Source: Thiofaba sp040751855 (GTDB taxonomy: Bacteria; Pseudomonadota; Gammaproteobacteria; Halothiobacillales; Halothiobacillaceae). From it: 64,000 nucleotides of DNA. The position numbers and the translations under genes were made by a program. Under the pieces are notes generated by a model. The model saw only the letters and a list, made by a program, of their open reading frames with translations, was not told the DNA's origin and made no database searches. The stretch lies in NCBI GenBank assembly GCA_040751855.1, contig JBFMGA010000009.1, forward strand, positions 62,001 to 126,000. The letters are read 5' to 3'. This document shows positions 11,360 to 20,333 of this stretch, piece by piece; within the stretch, counting starts at the first letter, position 1, and each line of letters begins with the position of its first letter.

Positions 11360-12277
11360 TTACTCCTCCATGAGTGCCTTAATCTTGAGCGCATTGTGCG
11401 TGAAGTCACGGCCTGCCCAGGCCATGAGATCTTTCATGATTCGTGGATCATCCAAAGACAGGGGCGCGTTCGACTCAAAATTTACTGAGACATGCTGGCG
11501 ATCCCCGAGAATCAGTTTAGTGATATTGCCCGCGTTAGCCGATTGCAAATTCAACAACATCTCAATGAACTTCTTCGGCTTCCAACCAAGCAGGAACCCC
11601 CAAGACCAAGGGCTTTTCTTGATCGAGTAGTATTTGTGGCCGATTCCTGTTCCGACAGATACGAGGCGAATGGTCTCGCGCGTTACGCCAAGCCGGGTCA
11701 TAGCTTCGGTTAGCGCAACCAAAGAGGGGTTGTTTGCCCATAGCCCCCCATCACACAGCTGATATTCACCAACCATTGCGGGCTCGAAGTAGAGCGGAGC
11801 ACTACATGAAGCAAGCACGGCATCGGCCACCCGCACGTTGTTATCCCTCACGAAGCTCTTGTCATAGCCAGATTTGAAAACATGAACACCACCATTGGCG
11901 ATGTCCGTTGCCGGGATCACAAGGCGAGTCTTTGCATCTCCAAGACGCGCATCCTCAAACACATCAGACAACAGCCCACGCAGCACATCTGAGGAATATT
12001 TTGGTGCCAGCATTCCACCAAACGTACCTCCACGAGGGGTAAAGATCTGTGCCCCATGTTTTAGGTAAAGCTCCTTAACGTCGGAAATTGGCTTACCGAA
12101 GGCAAGGGCTGCCGCGATGATCGAGCCAGTGCTGGTGCCTGCGATAAGGTCGAACTGGTCATGAAATACAAATAAATCGGATTCGGTGGAAAAAGCCTCC
12201 TGCATGCGCCCAAGGACATGAGCCGCATAGACACCTCGAATCCCTCCACCGTCAATTGCGAGCAGCCTTGTTGTCAT
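11360..12277 (-). CDS. CapV-like patatin phospholipase, CBASS effector
   Basis: A 305-residue patatin-like phospholipase that in CBASS is switched on by the cyclic nucleotide and degrades the inner membrane of an infected cell. The oxyanion motif GGGIRG (10-15), the nucleophile elbow GTSTG (Ser49) and the catalytic DGG (Asp176, in CDGGLWANNPS) are all intact, so it should be active. First gene of the two-gene operon, with the CD-NTase 3 bp downstream. No ubiquitin-like (Cap2/Cap3) or HORMA/TRIP13 genes are adjacent, so this is the minimal type I arrangement. It ends the accessory block; nrdB lies 30 bp upstream on the same strand. Confidence 0.9.
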   Translation of the reverse strand: MTTRLLAIDGGGIRGVYAAHVLGRMQEAFSTESDLFVFHDQFDLIAGTSTGSIIAAALAFGKPISDVKELYLKHGAQIFTPRGGTFGGMLAPKYSSDVLRGLLSDVFEDARLGDAKTRLVIPATDIANGGVHVFKSGYDKSFVRDNNVRVADAVLASCSAPLYFEPAMVGEYQLCDGGLWANNPSLVALTEAMTRLGVTRETIRLVSVGTGIGHKYYSIKKSPWSWGFLLGWKPKKFIEMLLNLQSANAGNITKLILGDRQHVSVNFESNAPLSLDDPRIMKDLMAWAGRDFTHNALKIKALMEE

Positions 12278-12307
12278 GCAGTCCCCTCCATGACTGTCAC
12301 ACGGAAC

Positions 12308-13501
12308 TCAATCCCAACTCAACGCCCCGCCCGTCTGATATTCCGTCACCCGGGTTTCAAAGAAGTTCTTTTCCTTTTTCAGGTCGATCACTTCGCTCAT
12401 CCACGGGAAAGGATTGCCCGCTCCGGCATACAGTTCCGGTAGACCGAGCTGGTTGCAGCGGCGGTTGGTGATGAAGTGCATGTACTCTTCGCACATTTCC
12501 ACGTTCAGGCCGAGCAGGCCGTTGGGCATGGTGTCGCGCGCGTAGCCGACTTCCAGTTCGCAGGCTTCGCGCAGCATGGTGAGCACTTCGTTCTGGAAGC
12601 TGGCTGTCCATAGCTGCGGGTTTTCCAGGCGAATGGTGTTGATGACGTCGATGCCGAAGTTCAGGTGGATCGACTCGTCGCGCATGATGTACTGGTACTG
12701 TTCGGCAATGCCGGTGAGCTTGTTGCGCCGCCCCAGGCTGAGAATCTGCGCAAAGCCGGTGTAGAACCACATGCCTTCGAATACGACGTAGAACGCCACA
12801 AGGTCGCGCAGGAAGTTTTGCGCGCCATCAAGGGTGCTGGTGTCGAACTGGCCGTCCATCAGCCCTTTGGTGTACTTGAGCGCCCAGGCATCCTTGGCGG
12901 TGATCGACGGCACTTCGCGGTACATATTGAACACTTCGCCTTCGGACAGGCCGAGGCTATCGACTATGTACTGGAAGGTGTGGGTGTGAATGGCTTCTTC
13001 AAAAGCCTGGCGCAGCAGGTATTGGCGGCATTCCGGGTTGGTGATGTTGCGGTAGATGGCGAGCACGATGTTGTTGGCGACCAGGCTTTCCGCCGTGGCG
13101 AAAAAGCCGAGGTTGCGCAACACCATCGCACGCTCGTCCGCGGTCAGCCCTTCGCGGCTTTTCCACATAGCGATGTCGGCCTGCATGGAAACTTCGGTCG
13201 GCATCCAGTGGTTGTTGCACGCGGCCAGGTATTTTTCCCAGGCCCAAGTGTATTTCATCGGCAGGATCTGGTTGACGTCGGCGGTGGCATTGATGATGCG
13301 CTTTTCGGAAACGTCCACGCGCCCTGCGCCGAGGGCGATGCCGTCCAGTCCGCTTTGTCCGCCGTGATCCTCAGCCGTGTGACTGACGGCGGATTGGTCG
13401 AATTGCGCCAGGGCGGCCTGTACGACCTCGGCGGCGGGCGGGGTGGCTTGCGCCGGGGCGGGCGCGTTGCGCGGGGTGATTGGATTGTCCCAGTTCAGCA
13501 T
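12308..13501 (-). CDS. nrdB: Ribonucleotide reductase beta subunit, class Ic-like
   Basis: Small subunit of aerobic ribonucleotide reductase; it supplies the oxidant that starts dNTP synthesis in NrdA. Metal ligands in order: Glu138 (FFATAES), Glu169 and His172 (FEEAIH), Glu in EGMWFY, and Glu/His in RDESIH. The residue four after His172, normally the radical Tyr, is Phe176 (HTHTFQY; codon TTC). Glu at the first ligand plus Phe at the radical site, with 31 residues between Glu138 and Glu169, is the pattern of the Chlamydia R2c protein, which uses a Mn(IV)/Fe(III) centre. That cofactor here is inferred. A Pro/Ala-rich tail of about 60 residues precedes the core. Probably cotranscribed after nrdA (53-bp gap). 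Confidence 0.93.
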   Translation of the reverse strand: MLNWDNPITPRNAPAPAQATPPAAEVVQAALAQFDQSAVSHTAEDHGGQSGLDGIALGAGRVDVSEKRIINATADVNQILPMKYTWAWEKYLAACNNHWMPTEVSMQADIAMWKSREGLTADERAMVLRNLGFFATAESLVANNIVLAIYRNITNPECRQYLLRQAFEEAIHTHTFQYIVDSLGLSEGEVFNMYREVPSITAKDAWALKYTKGLMDGQFDTSTLDGAQNFLRDLVAFYVVFEGMWFYTGFAQILSLGRRNKLTGIAEQYQYIMRDESIHLNFGIDVINTIRLENPQLWTASFQNEVLTMLREACELEVGYARDTMPNGLLGLNVEMCEEYMHFITNRRCNQLGLPELYAGAGNPFPWMSEVIDLKKEKNFFETRVTEYQTGGALSWD

Positions 13502-13554
13502 GATGTTATCTCCTCGAAAGGTCTGTCCCCCCTTTGAAAGAGGGGGTAGGTGAT

Positions 13555-16485
13555 TTACTGGCAGGCTTCGCAGGTGGGGTCGAGAATCGAGCAGGCTTTG
13601 GGCATGGACAGGCCGCTGGTGTCGATATGCGGGGCGGCGATGGGCATGGCGGGGCTGTCGTTGCTGCCTGCATCCACGCCGCGCAGCTTGCCGTCGAGCT
13701 TGGTCAGGGTGGTTTTTTCGATGTGAGTCTTGCCCATGGCGCGCAGGTAATAAGTGGTTTTCAGGCCGCGCACCCAGGCGAGTTTGTACAGGTTGTCCAG
13801 TTTCTGCCCGGACGGTTCGGCCATGTACAGGTTGAGCGACTGCGCCTGGTCAATCCATTTCTGGCGGCGTGAACCGGCTTCCACCAGCCAGCGAGGGTCA
13901 ATCTCGAAGGCCGTGGCGTACAGCGCCTTGAGCGTGTCCGGGATGCGGTCGATGGGTTGCACGCTGCCGTCGAAGTATTTCAGGTCATTGACCATCACTT
14001 CGTCCCACAGGCCGAGCTTCTTCAGGTCGGCGGCAAGATAGGGGTTGACCACGGTGAAGTCGCCGGACAGGTTGGATTTGACGAACAGGTTCTGATAGGT
14101 CGGTTCAATCGACTGGCTGACGCCGCAAATGTTGGAAATGGTCGCGGTCGGCGCGATGGCCATCACATTGGAGTTGCGCATGCCATGCTTCTTGATGCGC
14201 TGGCGCAGTCCTGCCCAGTCGAGGGTGGCGCTGCGATCCTGCTCCAGGTAGCCGCCGCGCCCTTGCTCCAGCAGGTCGATGGAGTCCAGCGGCAGAATGC
14301 CACGGCTCCACAACGAGCCTTCGTAGCTGGAGTATTTGCCGCGCTCGGAGGCCAGTTCGGATGATGCCTGGATGGCGAAGTAGCTGACCGCTTCCATCGA
14401 GGTATCGGCGAATTCCACCGCATCTTGCGAGGCGTAGGGCAGGTTGAGTTTGTACAGCGCATCCTGGAAGCCCATGATGCCCAGTCCCACCGGGCGATGG
14501 CGCAAGTTGGAGTTGCGCGCCTGCGGTACGGCGTAGAAGTTGTAGTCGATGACGTTGTCCAGCATACGCATGGCGGTGCGGATGGTGCGCTCCAGCTTCT
14601 CCATGTTCAGGCCGTCTTCGTCCACATGCTGCGCCAGGTTGATCGAACCCAGGTTGCACACGGCGATTTCGTGGTCGTTGGTATGCAGGGTGATCTCGGT
14701 ACACAGGTTGGAGGAATGCACCACGCCGCTATGCTGGTTGGTGTAGCGCAGGTTGCAGGGGTCTTTGAATGCGATCCACGGGTGGCCGGTCTCGAACAAC
14801 ATGCCGAGCATCTTGCGCCACAGTTGCACCGCCGGAATGCGCTTGAACAGCTTGATGCGCCCATCCGTGGTCATGCGCTCGTATTCGGCATAGCGTGCGG
14901 CGAAGGCTTGGCCGGTCAGGTCGTGCAGATCGGGGCAATCGGCGGGGGAGAACAGCGTCCAGTCCTGCTCCTCCACCACGCGCTGCATGAACAGGTCGGG
15001 AATCCAGTTGGCAGTGTTCATGTCGTGGGTGCGGCGGCGATCGTCGCCGGTGTTCTTGCGCAGGTCGAGGAATTCTTCGACGTCCATGTGCCAGGTTTCC
15101 AGATAGGCGCAGACCGCGCCCTTGCGCTTGCCGCCCTGGTTGACCGCCACGGCGGTGTCGTTGGCCACTTTCAAAAAGGGCACAACGCCTTGCGACTTGC
15201 CATTGGTTCCCTTGATGTGCGAGCCGAGGGCGCGCACGCGGCTCCAGTCGTTACCCAAGCCGCCGGCGAACTTGGACAGCAGGGCGTTGTCCTTAATGGC
15301 GCCGAAAATGCCGTCGAGGTCGTCCGGCACGGTGGTCAGGTAGCAGCTTGATAACTGCGGGCGCAGCGTGCCGGAGTTGAACAGGGTCGGCGTGCTGCTC
15401 ATGAAGTCGAACGACGACAGCAGTTGGTAGAACTCGATGGCGCGCGCTTCGCGGTCGATCTCGTTGATTGCCAGACCCATCGCCACGCGCATGAAGAACG
15501 CTTGCGGCAGCTCGATGCGATGCCCCTGATGATGGATAAAATAGCGGTCGTACAGGGTTTGCAGGCCGAGGTAGGTGAATTGCAGGTCACGGCTGGCGTC
15601 CAGCGCCTTGCCCAGACGTTCCAGATCGTAGGTGCGCAATACCGGGTCGATCAGCTCATGCTCAATGCCCTTGAGCATGGCGGCGCGGAAGACTTCGGCG
15701 TAGCGCGCACTCATTTCGGCCTGGGTGGCGTGGTGCGGCATGAGATTGAGATAGCCCAGGGTCTCGGTGCGCAGCTGGTCCAGCAGCAGGCGGGCGGCGA
15801 CGAAGGAGTAGTTCGGCTCGGTCTCGATCAGGGTGCGCGCACTCATCACCAGGGACGCGCTGACTTCCTTTTCGCTGACGCCATCGTAAAGATTGCGCAG
15901 GGTCTCATTGAGCACGACGCTTGCGTCCGTACCCGTCAGGCCGGAGCAGGCTTCATTGCACAGCGTGCTCAGGCGTGTGCTGTCCAGCGGCTCCTTGCGT
16001 CCGTCCGCCAGGGTGACGCTCAGGCTGCGCTGCGGGACGGCCTCTTCGCTGGCGGCGCTTTGCTCTTCGCGTTCGCGCGCACGCGCTTCGCGGTAAAGCA
16101 CGTAGGCACGGGCGACTTTGTGATGCCCTTCGCGCATCAGCGCCAGTTCGACCTGATCCTGAATGTCTTCGATGTAGAACGATCCGCCGCCGGGAGCGCG
16201 GCGCTTGAGTGAGGCCACTACGGATTCGGTCAGCGCCGCCACGGTTTCGTGAATGCGCGGCGAGGCGGCGGCGGTTCCGCCCTCAACGGCAAGGAAGGCC
16301 TTAGTGATGGCCACAGCGATCTTGCTGGGTTCAAAAGCGGTCGCCTTGCCATTGCGGCGCGTAACGCGAAATTCGCCGGGGGCGCGCACGTCCCCGCCCA
16401 AGGAGGTCGTCACGGGAACTGCGTTCTCCCCCATGGCGGCGGGAATCTGTGTCGGGGTGGTCACGTGCTCAGTGGCAAGGCTCAT
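13555..16485 (-). CDS. nrdA: Ribonucleoside-diphosphate reductase alpha subunit
   Basis: A 976-residue catalytic subunit reducing NDPs to dNDPs. Two ATP-cone-like modules are visible at the N-terminus (about 38-135 and 150-240), the sites where ATP/dATP set activity. Active-site cysteines lie in QLSSCYL, NLCTEI and AVCNLGS, and the C-terminal redox pair is in PTCEACQ. GGAG precedes the ATG at 16485. The upstream region has two NrdR boxes and nrdR itself is at 47.0-47.5 kb, so the repressor and its target are both in the window. nrdB follows. Confidence 0.95.
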   Translation of the reverse strand: MSLATEHVTTPTQIPAAMGENAVPVTTSLGGDVRAPGEFRVTRRNGKATAFEPSKIAVAITKAFLAVEGGTAAASPRIHETVAALTESVVASLKRRAPGGGSFYIEDIQDQVELALMREGHHKVARAYVLYREARAREREEQSAASEEAVPQRSLSVTLADGRKEPLDSTRLSTLCNEACSGLTGTDASVVLNETLRNLYDGVSEKEVSASLVMSARTLIETEPNYSFVAARLLLDQLRTETLGYLNLMPHHATQAEMSARYAEVFRAAMLKGIEHELIDPVLRTYDLERLGKALDASRDLQFTYLGLQTLYDRYFIHHQGHRIELPQAFFMRVAMGLAINEIDREARAIEFYQLLSSFDFMSSTPTLFNSGTLRPQLSSCYLTTVPDDLDGIFGAIKDNALLSKFAGGLGNDWSRVRALGSHIKGTNGKSQGVVPFLKVANDTAVAVNQGGKRKGAVCAYLETWHMDVEEFLDLRKNTGDDRRRTHDMNTANWIPDLFMQRVVEEQDWTLFSPADCPDLHDLTGQAFAARYAEYERMTTDGRIKLFKRIPAVQLWRKMLGMLFETGHPWIAFKDPCNLRYTNQHSGVVHSSNLCTEITLHTNDHEIAVCNLGSINLAQHVDEDGLNMEKLERTIRTAMRMLDNVIDYNFYAVPQARNSNLRHRPVGLGIMGFQDALYKLNLPYASQDAVEFADTSMEAVSYFAIQASSELASERGKYSSYEGSLWSRGILPLDSIDLLEQGRGGYLEQDRSATLDWAGLRQRIKKHGMRNSNVMAIAPTATISNICGVSQSIEPTYQNLFVKSNLSGDFTVVNPYLAADLKKLGLWDEVMVNDLKYFDGSVQPIDRIPDTLKALYATAFEIDPRWLVEAGSRRQKWIDQAQSLNLYMAEPSGQKLDNLYKLAWVRGLKTTYYLRAMGKTHIEKTTLTKLDGKLRGVDAGSNDSPAMPIAAPHIDTSGLSMPKACSILDPTCEACQ

Positions 16486-16510
16486 TGCTGCATCTCCGCG
16501 GGTGGTGTTG

Positions 16511-16558
16511 GCACATCATATAGTGTCCATATCAGTCGTCAAGCACAATATGATGTGG
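16511..16558. promoter_or_regulatory. Pair of NrdR boxes upstream of nrdA
   Basis: Two imperfect 16-bp palindromes, GCACATCATATAGTGT (16511-16526) and GCACAATATGATGTGG (16543-16558), fit the NrdR consensus acaCwAtATaTwGtgt at 13 and 12 of 16 positions. Their start-to-start distance is 32 bp, the three-turn spacing known for NrdR box pairs. They sit 26-73 bp upstream of the nrdA start. Confidence 0.85.
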
Positions 16559-16605
16559 ATTATTATGTAAGCAACACGGTTTGCAAGCTGTGAATGACCA
16601 GGGGA

Positions 16606-16650
16606 TCGATGCAAAGAAAAGGCCGCTGAATCAAGCTCTCAGCGGCCTTT
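16606..16650 (-). terminator. Rho-independent terminator after tal
   Basis: On the minus strand AAAGGCCGCTGA and TCAGCGGCCTTT form a 12-bp stem with a 9-nt loop, ending in TTTTC. It lies 37 bp past the tal stop and separates tal from nrdA. Confidence 0.85.
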
Positions 16651-16686
16651 GGCGAATGGTTTGTGCGCTGAGTTGCGCGGATCAGC

Positions 16687-17796
16687 CTACTGGTTGGCCT
16701 GGCTGAGCAAGGCCTCAAAGCCTTGTTGAAACAGACGCAGTCCATCGCTTTGCAGATCCTGGGCGATTTCCTTGTCCATGTGAATACCGAGGGCTTGCAG
16801 TTGCGCGTAGTGGTTTTGAGCCTCTGCCAGGGATGGCGCTTCACGACGCCGGATTAGAGCATGATCGGCAAGGGCGGCGAGCGTGGCGTCAGGCAGGGTG
16901 TTGATGGTCTCGGGCAGCATAAGGTCTTCAACATAAAGCAGATCGCTGTAGGCTGGGTTCTTGGTGGCGGTGCTGGCCCACAACAGGCTTTGCGGACGCG
17001 CGCCCAGTTCGCGTAGCTCAGCGAAATATTCGCCGTGGTAGAGCGCTTGATACAGCGCATAGGCTTGCGTGGCCAGCGCCAGCGCCGCCTTGCCGCGCAG
17101 TTCAAGAACGCCTTCATGCCCGCTGCCGTAGGCTGCGGCCAAGGTATCCAGTCGTTTGTCCACCTGGGTGTCCACGCGGCTGAGGAATACGCTGGCCACG
17201 CTGCGCACCGCCAGGGGATCATGACTGTGCGCCATCCAGCGCCGCAGGCCGCGTAGATGCGCCTCAAACACGGCGTGCAACTGTTCCAGTCCGAAAATCA
17301 GGGTCACATTGACCTTGAAGCCGCGTGCGGTCAGTTCCTCGAAAGCATGCACTCCCGCAGCGGTGGCTGGCACTTTGATCATCAGGTTTTCGCGTCCGGC
17401 CAGCAGGTGCAGGCGCGCCGCCGCCGCCAGGGTAGCGGCGGCATCATGCGCCAAGACGGGAGAAACCTCCCAGCTCACATAACCGTCCATGCCCTCGCTG
17501 CTTTCCCACAGGGGAGCGAGAAGGTCGCAAGCCATTTGCACGTCACGCGCAATCAGATGCTCGTAAACCGTTTCCCGGTCTCTATGCTCCAGATGCAGGT
17601 TGTGCATATCCGCACGATAGTAAGCCGGAGATTCACGCAAGGCCTTGTCGAGGATGGAGGGATTGGAGGTCACGCCGCGTATGCCCAGATGATCCATCGC
17701 ATATTTCAGCCGACCTTCGAGCACATGGGCGCGGGAGAGATTGTCCAACCACAGGCTTTGCCCCGTGATGGCGGTGTAGTCGCTTAAATCCTGCAT
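16687..17796 (-). CDS. tal: Transaldolase
   Basis: A 369-residue transaldolase moving a dihydroxyacetone unit between sugar phosphates in the pentose phosphate pathway. The GVTSNPSIL segment and the Schiff-base lysine in NLMIKVPAT are visible. The long form with the C-terminal SLLWASTATKNPAYSDLLYVEDLM matches the transaldolase type of about 360-380 residues rather than the E. coli TalB length. It forms a same-strand pair with pfp upstream (about 90-bp gap) and ends at a strong terminator. Context suggests sugar-phosphate rearrangement together with pfp and fbp. Confidence 0.94.
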   Translation of the reverse strand: MQDLSDYTAITGQSLWLDNLSRAHVLEGRLKYAMDHLGIRGVTSNPSILDKALRESPAYYRADMHNLHLEHRDRETVYEHLIARDVQMACDLLAPLWESSEGMDGYVSWEVSPVLAHDAAATLAAAARLHLLAGRENLMIKVPATAAGVHAFEELTARGFKVNVTLIFGLEQLHAVFEAHLRGLRRWMAHSHDPLAVRSVASVFLSRVDTQVDKRLDTLAAAYGSGHEGVLELRGKAALALATQAYALYQALYHGEYFAELRELGARPQSLLWASTATKNPAYSDLLYVEDLMLPETINTLPDATLAALADHALIRRREAPSLAEAQNHYAQLQALGIHMDKEIAQDLQSDGLRLFQQGFEALLSQANQ

Positions 17797-17886
17797 GACA
17801 AACTCCTGGGCGCGAGATGAGGTTTCCGTGAACGGGTCTGAGTCGAGACTAGCCCATGCGCACTCACGCCGCCATGCCAGCGGTTC

Positions 17887-19134
17887 TCAAAACTCGAACG
17901 ACGGCAATTTTTGCGGCGTATGTTGCAACTTGAGCTGGGCGAACACCGGCAGGCCATCGCGGAAGGGCGGCGCGTCCTCGCCCTGAATCAGCGGCTTCAT
18001 GTAGTGGCGCGCAGCTTCGGTGATGCCGTAGCCGTCTGCGCTGATGTACTCCGGCGGTACTGGCAGTTCAATGTCCGCCACCTCATCCAGGGACACGGCA
18101 TCCAGCGTCCACAGGTAGGGGACATCCGAAGTGCGGCGGATGGCGACCATCACATCCGTCTTGCCCTGCGCGGCAAAACTGACCGCCGCTGCGCCGCAGG
18201 CGTAGGCTTGTTCGACATCCACGCGCGAAGACAGGTGACGCGCCGAGCGCTGGAAATAATCGGACACCGCCCAGTGGGTTTTATAGCCGACATCGCGCGT
18301 GAGCTTGGCCAGCATGGGCGCCAGACCGCCGAGCTGCTCATGGCCGAATATCTCGCTCTCGGCCGCTTGGGCGCAGAACTGGCCTTTGCACATCAGTCCC
18401 TCGGCGGCTACGACGACACACCAGCCATGTCGGGCGACTTTGGAATGCAGCGCGGCAATGAAACGCTCGGGTTCAAAATCGATTTCCGCCATCAGAATCA
18501 GCAAGGGGCTGTCCTCGCCTTCAAACGCCAGTCCTGCGGCCGCCGCCAGCCAGCCCGCATGTCGCCCCATCACTTCCAGGATGAAGACCTTGGTGGAGGT
18601 GCCGGACATGGCGGCAAGATCCAGGGCGACTTCGCGCACGCTGGTGGCGATGTACTTCGCCACGGAACCGAAGCCGGGGCTGGTATCGGTCAGCGGCAGA
18701 TCGTTGTCGATGGTTTTGGGAACGCCGATGACGGTCAGATCCAGGCCGTGCGAGCGGGCGAAGCGCGCCACCTTGGCGGCGGTGAGCATGGAACCGCCGC
18801 CGCCGTTGTAGAAAAACGTGCCGATGTCATGTGCTTTGAAGACTTCAAGCAGACGTTCATACTGCTCGGGATGGGTGTCCGGCGAACCGATGTCGCGGCG
18901 TACCGAGCCGAAAGCGCCGCCGGGCGTGTGGCGCAGCATGGCGATCTGCGCCGGGTCTTCGTGATCGAGGTCATACAACTGCTCGCGCAGCACGCCCAGA
19001 ATACCTTCCTGCGCCGCAAACACCTTGCCGTATTTTTCCGGGAAGCGGCGCGCGGTCTCGATGACCCCGCAGGCGCTCGCATTGATGACGGCGGTAACGC
19101 CTCCGGATTGAGCATAGAGAATATTGTGTTTCAT
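17887..19134 (-). CDS. pfp: Phosphofructokinase, probably PPi-dependent
   Basis: A 415-residue phosphofructokinase converting fructose 6-phosphate and the 1,6-bisphosphate. The motif PKTIDND (139-145), with Lys where ATP enzymes have Gly, is the PPi-type signature, and the long form also fits. Odd: the phosphate-donor loop reads YNGGGGS (109-115). As I recall, ATP enzymes have GGDGS here and related PPi enzymes GGGDS, so an acidic residue seems missing. The start at 19134 (MKHNILYAQSGG) is where homology begins; the frame continues upstream without family sequence. Divergent from fbp, with which it could form a reversible bypass in sugar-phosphate or Calvin-type metabolism. Confidence 0.88.
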   Translation of the reverse strand: MKHNILYAQSGGVTAVINASACGVIETARRFPEKYGKVFAAQEGILGVLREQLYDLDHEDPAQIAMLRHTPGGAFGSVRRDIGSPDTHPEQYERLLEVFKAHDIGTFFYNGGGGSMLTAAKVARFARSHGLDLTVIGVPKTIDNDLPLTDTSPGFGSVAKYIATSVREVALDLAAMSGTSTKVFILEVMGRHAGWLAAAAGLAFEGEDSPLLILMAEIDFEPERFIAALHSKVARHGWCVVVAAEGLMCKGQFCAQAAESEIFGHEQLGGLAPMLAKLTRDVGYKTHWAVSDYFQRSARHLSSRVDVEQAYACGAAAVSFAAQGKTDVMVAIRRTSDVPYLWTLDAVSLDEVADIELPVPPEYISADGYGITEAARHYMKPLIQGEDAPPFRDGLPVFAQLKLQHTPQKLPSFEF

Positions 19135-19258
19135 CTTGGAGTCTCCAGTCGGTTTGCGGGCGGTTTGCTGATTGTCGCTATCTTCGCACAGGGCTATCAT
19201 GCCCGAACGACATGACTGATCGGTTTCATTCCCAAAAACGCAACACGAGGATTGCATT

Positions 19259-20263
19259 ATGCAGCTAGGCACCAGCCTGACCCACTACCTGATCGAAGGC
19301 CAGCGTCATTTTGAAGGCGCAACGGGTGAGTTCACTCTGCTTATCAACGATATTCAAACCGCCTGCAAGGTGATTTCGCACTATGTGGACAAGGGCGATC
19401 TGATCGGCGTGCTGGGCAGTGCGGAAACCGAGAACGTCCAGGGCGAAACCCAGAAAAAGCTCGACATCATCACCAACGATGTTTTCACCAATACCCTGAT
19501 GCGCGGCGGCCAGGTCGCCGGACTGGCCTCCGAGGAAATGGAAGAGGTTTACCAACTGCCTTCAGGCGTGCAGCGCGGCAAGTACCTTGTGGTGTACGAC
19601 CCGCTGGACGGTTCATCCAACATCGACGTCAACGTCAGCGTCGGCACCATTTTCTCCGTGCTGCGCGCTCCCGCCGGAGTGGAAAACCCGAGCGAAGAAG
19701 ACTTCATGCAGCCTGGCGTACAGCAAGTCGCTGCGGGCTACTGCGTGTACGGCCCTTCCACCATGATGGTGCTGACCACCGGTCAGGGCGTGCATATGTT
19801 CACTCTGGACAAGAACATCGGCAGCTTCATGCTCACCAAGGAAGGCGTGCAGATTCCTGAAGACACCGCAGAGTTCGCCATCAATATGTCCAACCAGCGT
19901 TTCTGGGAAGCGCCGGTACAGAAGTACGTCGCCGACTGCGTCGCAGGCGAAACCGGCCCGCTGGGCAAGCGCTACAACATGCGCTGGATCGCCTCCATGG
20001 TGGCTGATGTGCATCGCATCCTCTGCCGCGGCGGCGTGTTCCTCTACCCGATGGACAGCAAAATCAAGGCGCAAGGCGGCAAGCTGCGCTTGATGTACGA
20101 AGCCAATCCCATGGCCATGATCGTCGAGCAAGCCAACGGCATGGCGATTACCGGCACTGAGCGCATCATGGACATCAAGCCTTCCAAGCTGCACCAGCGC
20201 GTACCGGTGATTCTTGGCTCGAAGAACGAAGTACAGAAGATCATGGATTATCACACCGCCTGA
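19259..20263 (+). CDS. fbp: Fructose-1,6-bisphosphatase class I
   Basis: A 334-residue class I enzyme removing the 1-phosphate of fructose 1,6-bisphosphate in gluconeogenesis or the Calvin cycle. Metal-binding motifs ASEEME and VYDPLDGSSNID are intact, as are the later FLYPMDS and YEANPMAMIVEQANG segments. CACGAGG precedes the ATG. It is divergent from pfp and followed by its own terminator. Confidence 0.97.
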   Translation: MQLGTSLTHYLIEGQRHFEGATGEFTLLINDIQTACKVISHYVDKGDLIGVLGSAETENVQGETQKKLDIITNDVFTNTLMRGGQVAGLASEEMEEVYQLPSGVQRGKYLVVYDPLDGSSNIDVNVSVGTIFSVLRAPAGVENPSEEDFMQPGVQQVAAGYCVYGPSTMMVLTTGQGVHMFTLDKNIGSFMLTKEGVQIPEDTAEFAINMSNQRFWEAPVQKYVADCVAGETGPLGKRYNMRWIASMVADVHRILCRGGVFLYPMDSKIKAQGGKLRLMYEANPMAMIVEQANGMAITGTERIMDIKPSKLHQRVPVILGSKNEVQKIMDYHTA

Positions 20264-20302
20264 CGGCGGCGTTTGACCCTGAGAGCTTCCTGAAATGAAC
20301 AG

Positions 20303-20327
20303 ACCCCGCTTCGGCGGGGTTTTTTTG
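20303..20327 (+). terminator. Rho-independent terminator after fbp
   Basis: ACCCCGC (20303-20309), tetraloop TTCG, GCGGGGT (20314-20320), then seven T. Confidence 0.9.
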
Positions 20328-20333
20328 TGCCCC

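Noticed and set aside
12665..13537. 290-codon open frame on the plus strand opposite nrdB
   Set aside because: Fully antisense to a clear nrdB; composition mirrors high-GC third positions and no family is visible.
17911..19215. 434-codon open frame opposite pfp
   Set aside because: A shadow of the phosphofructokinase codons; no ribosome site or homology.
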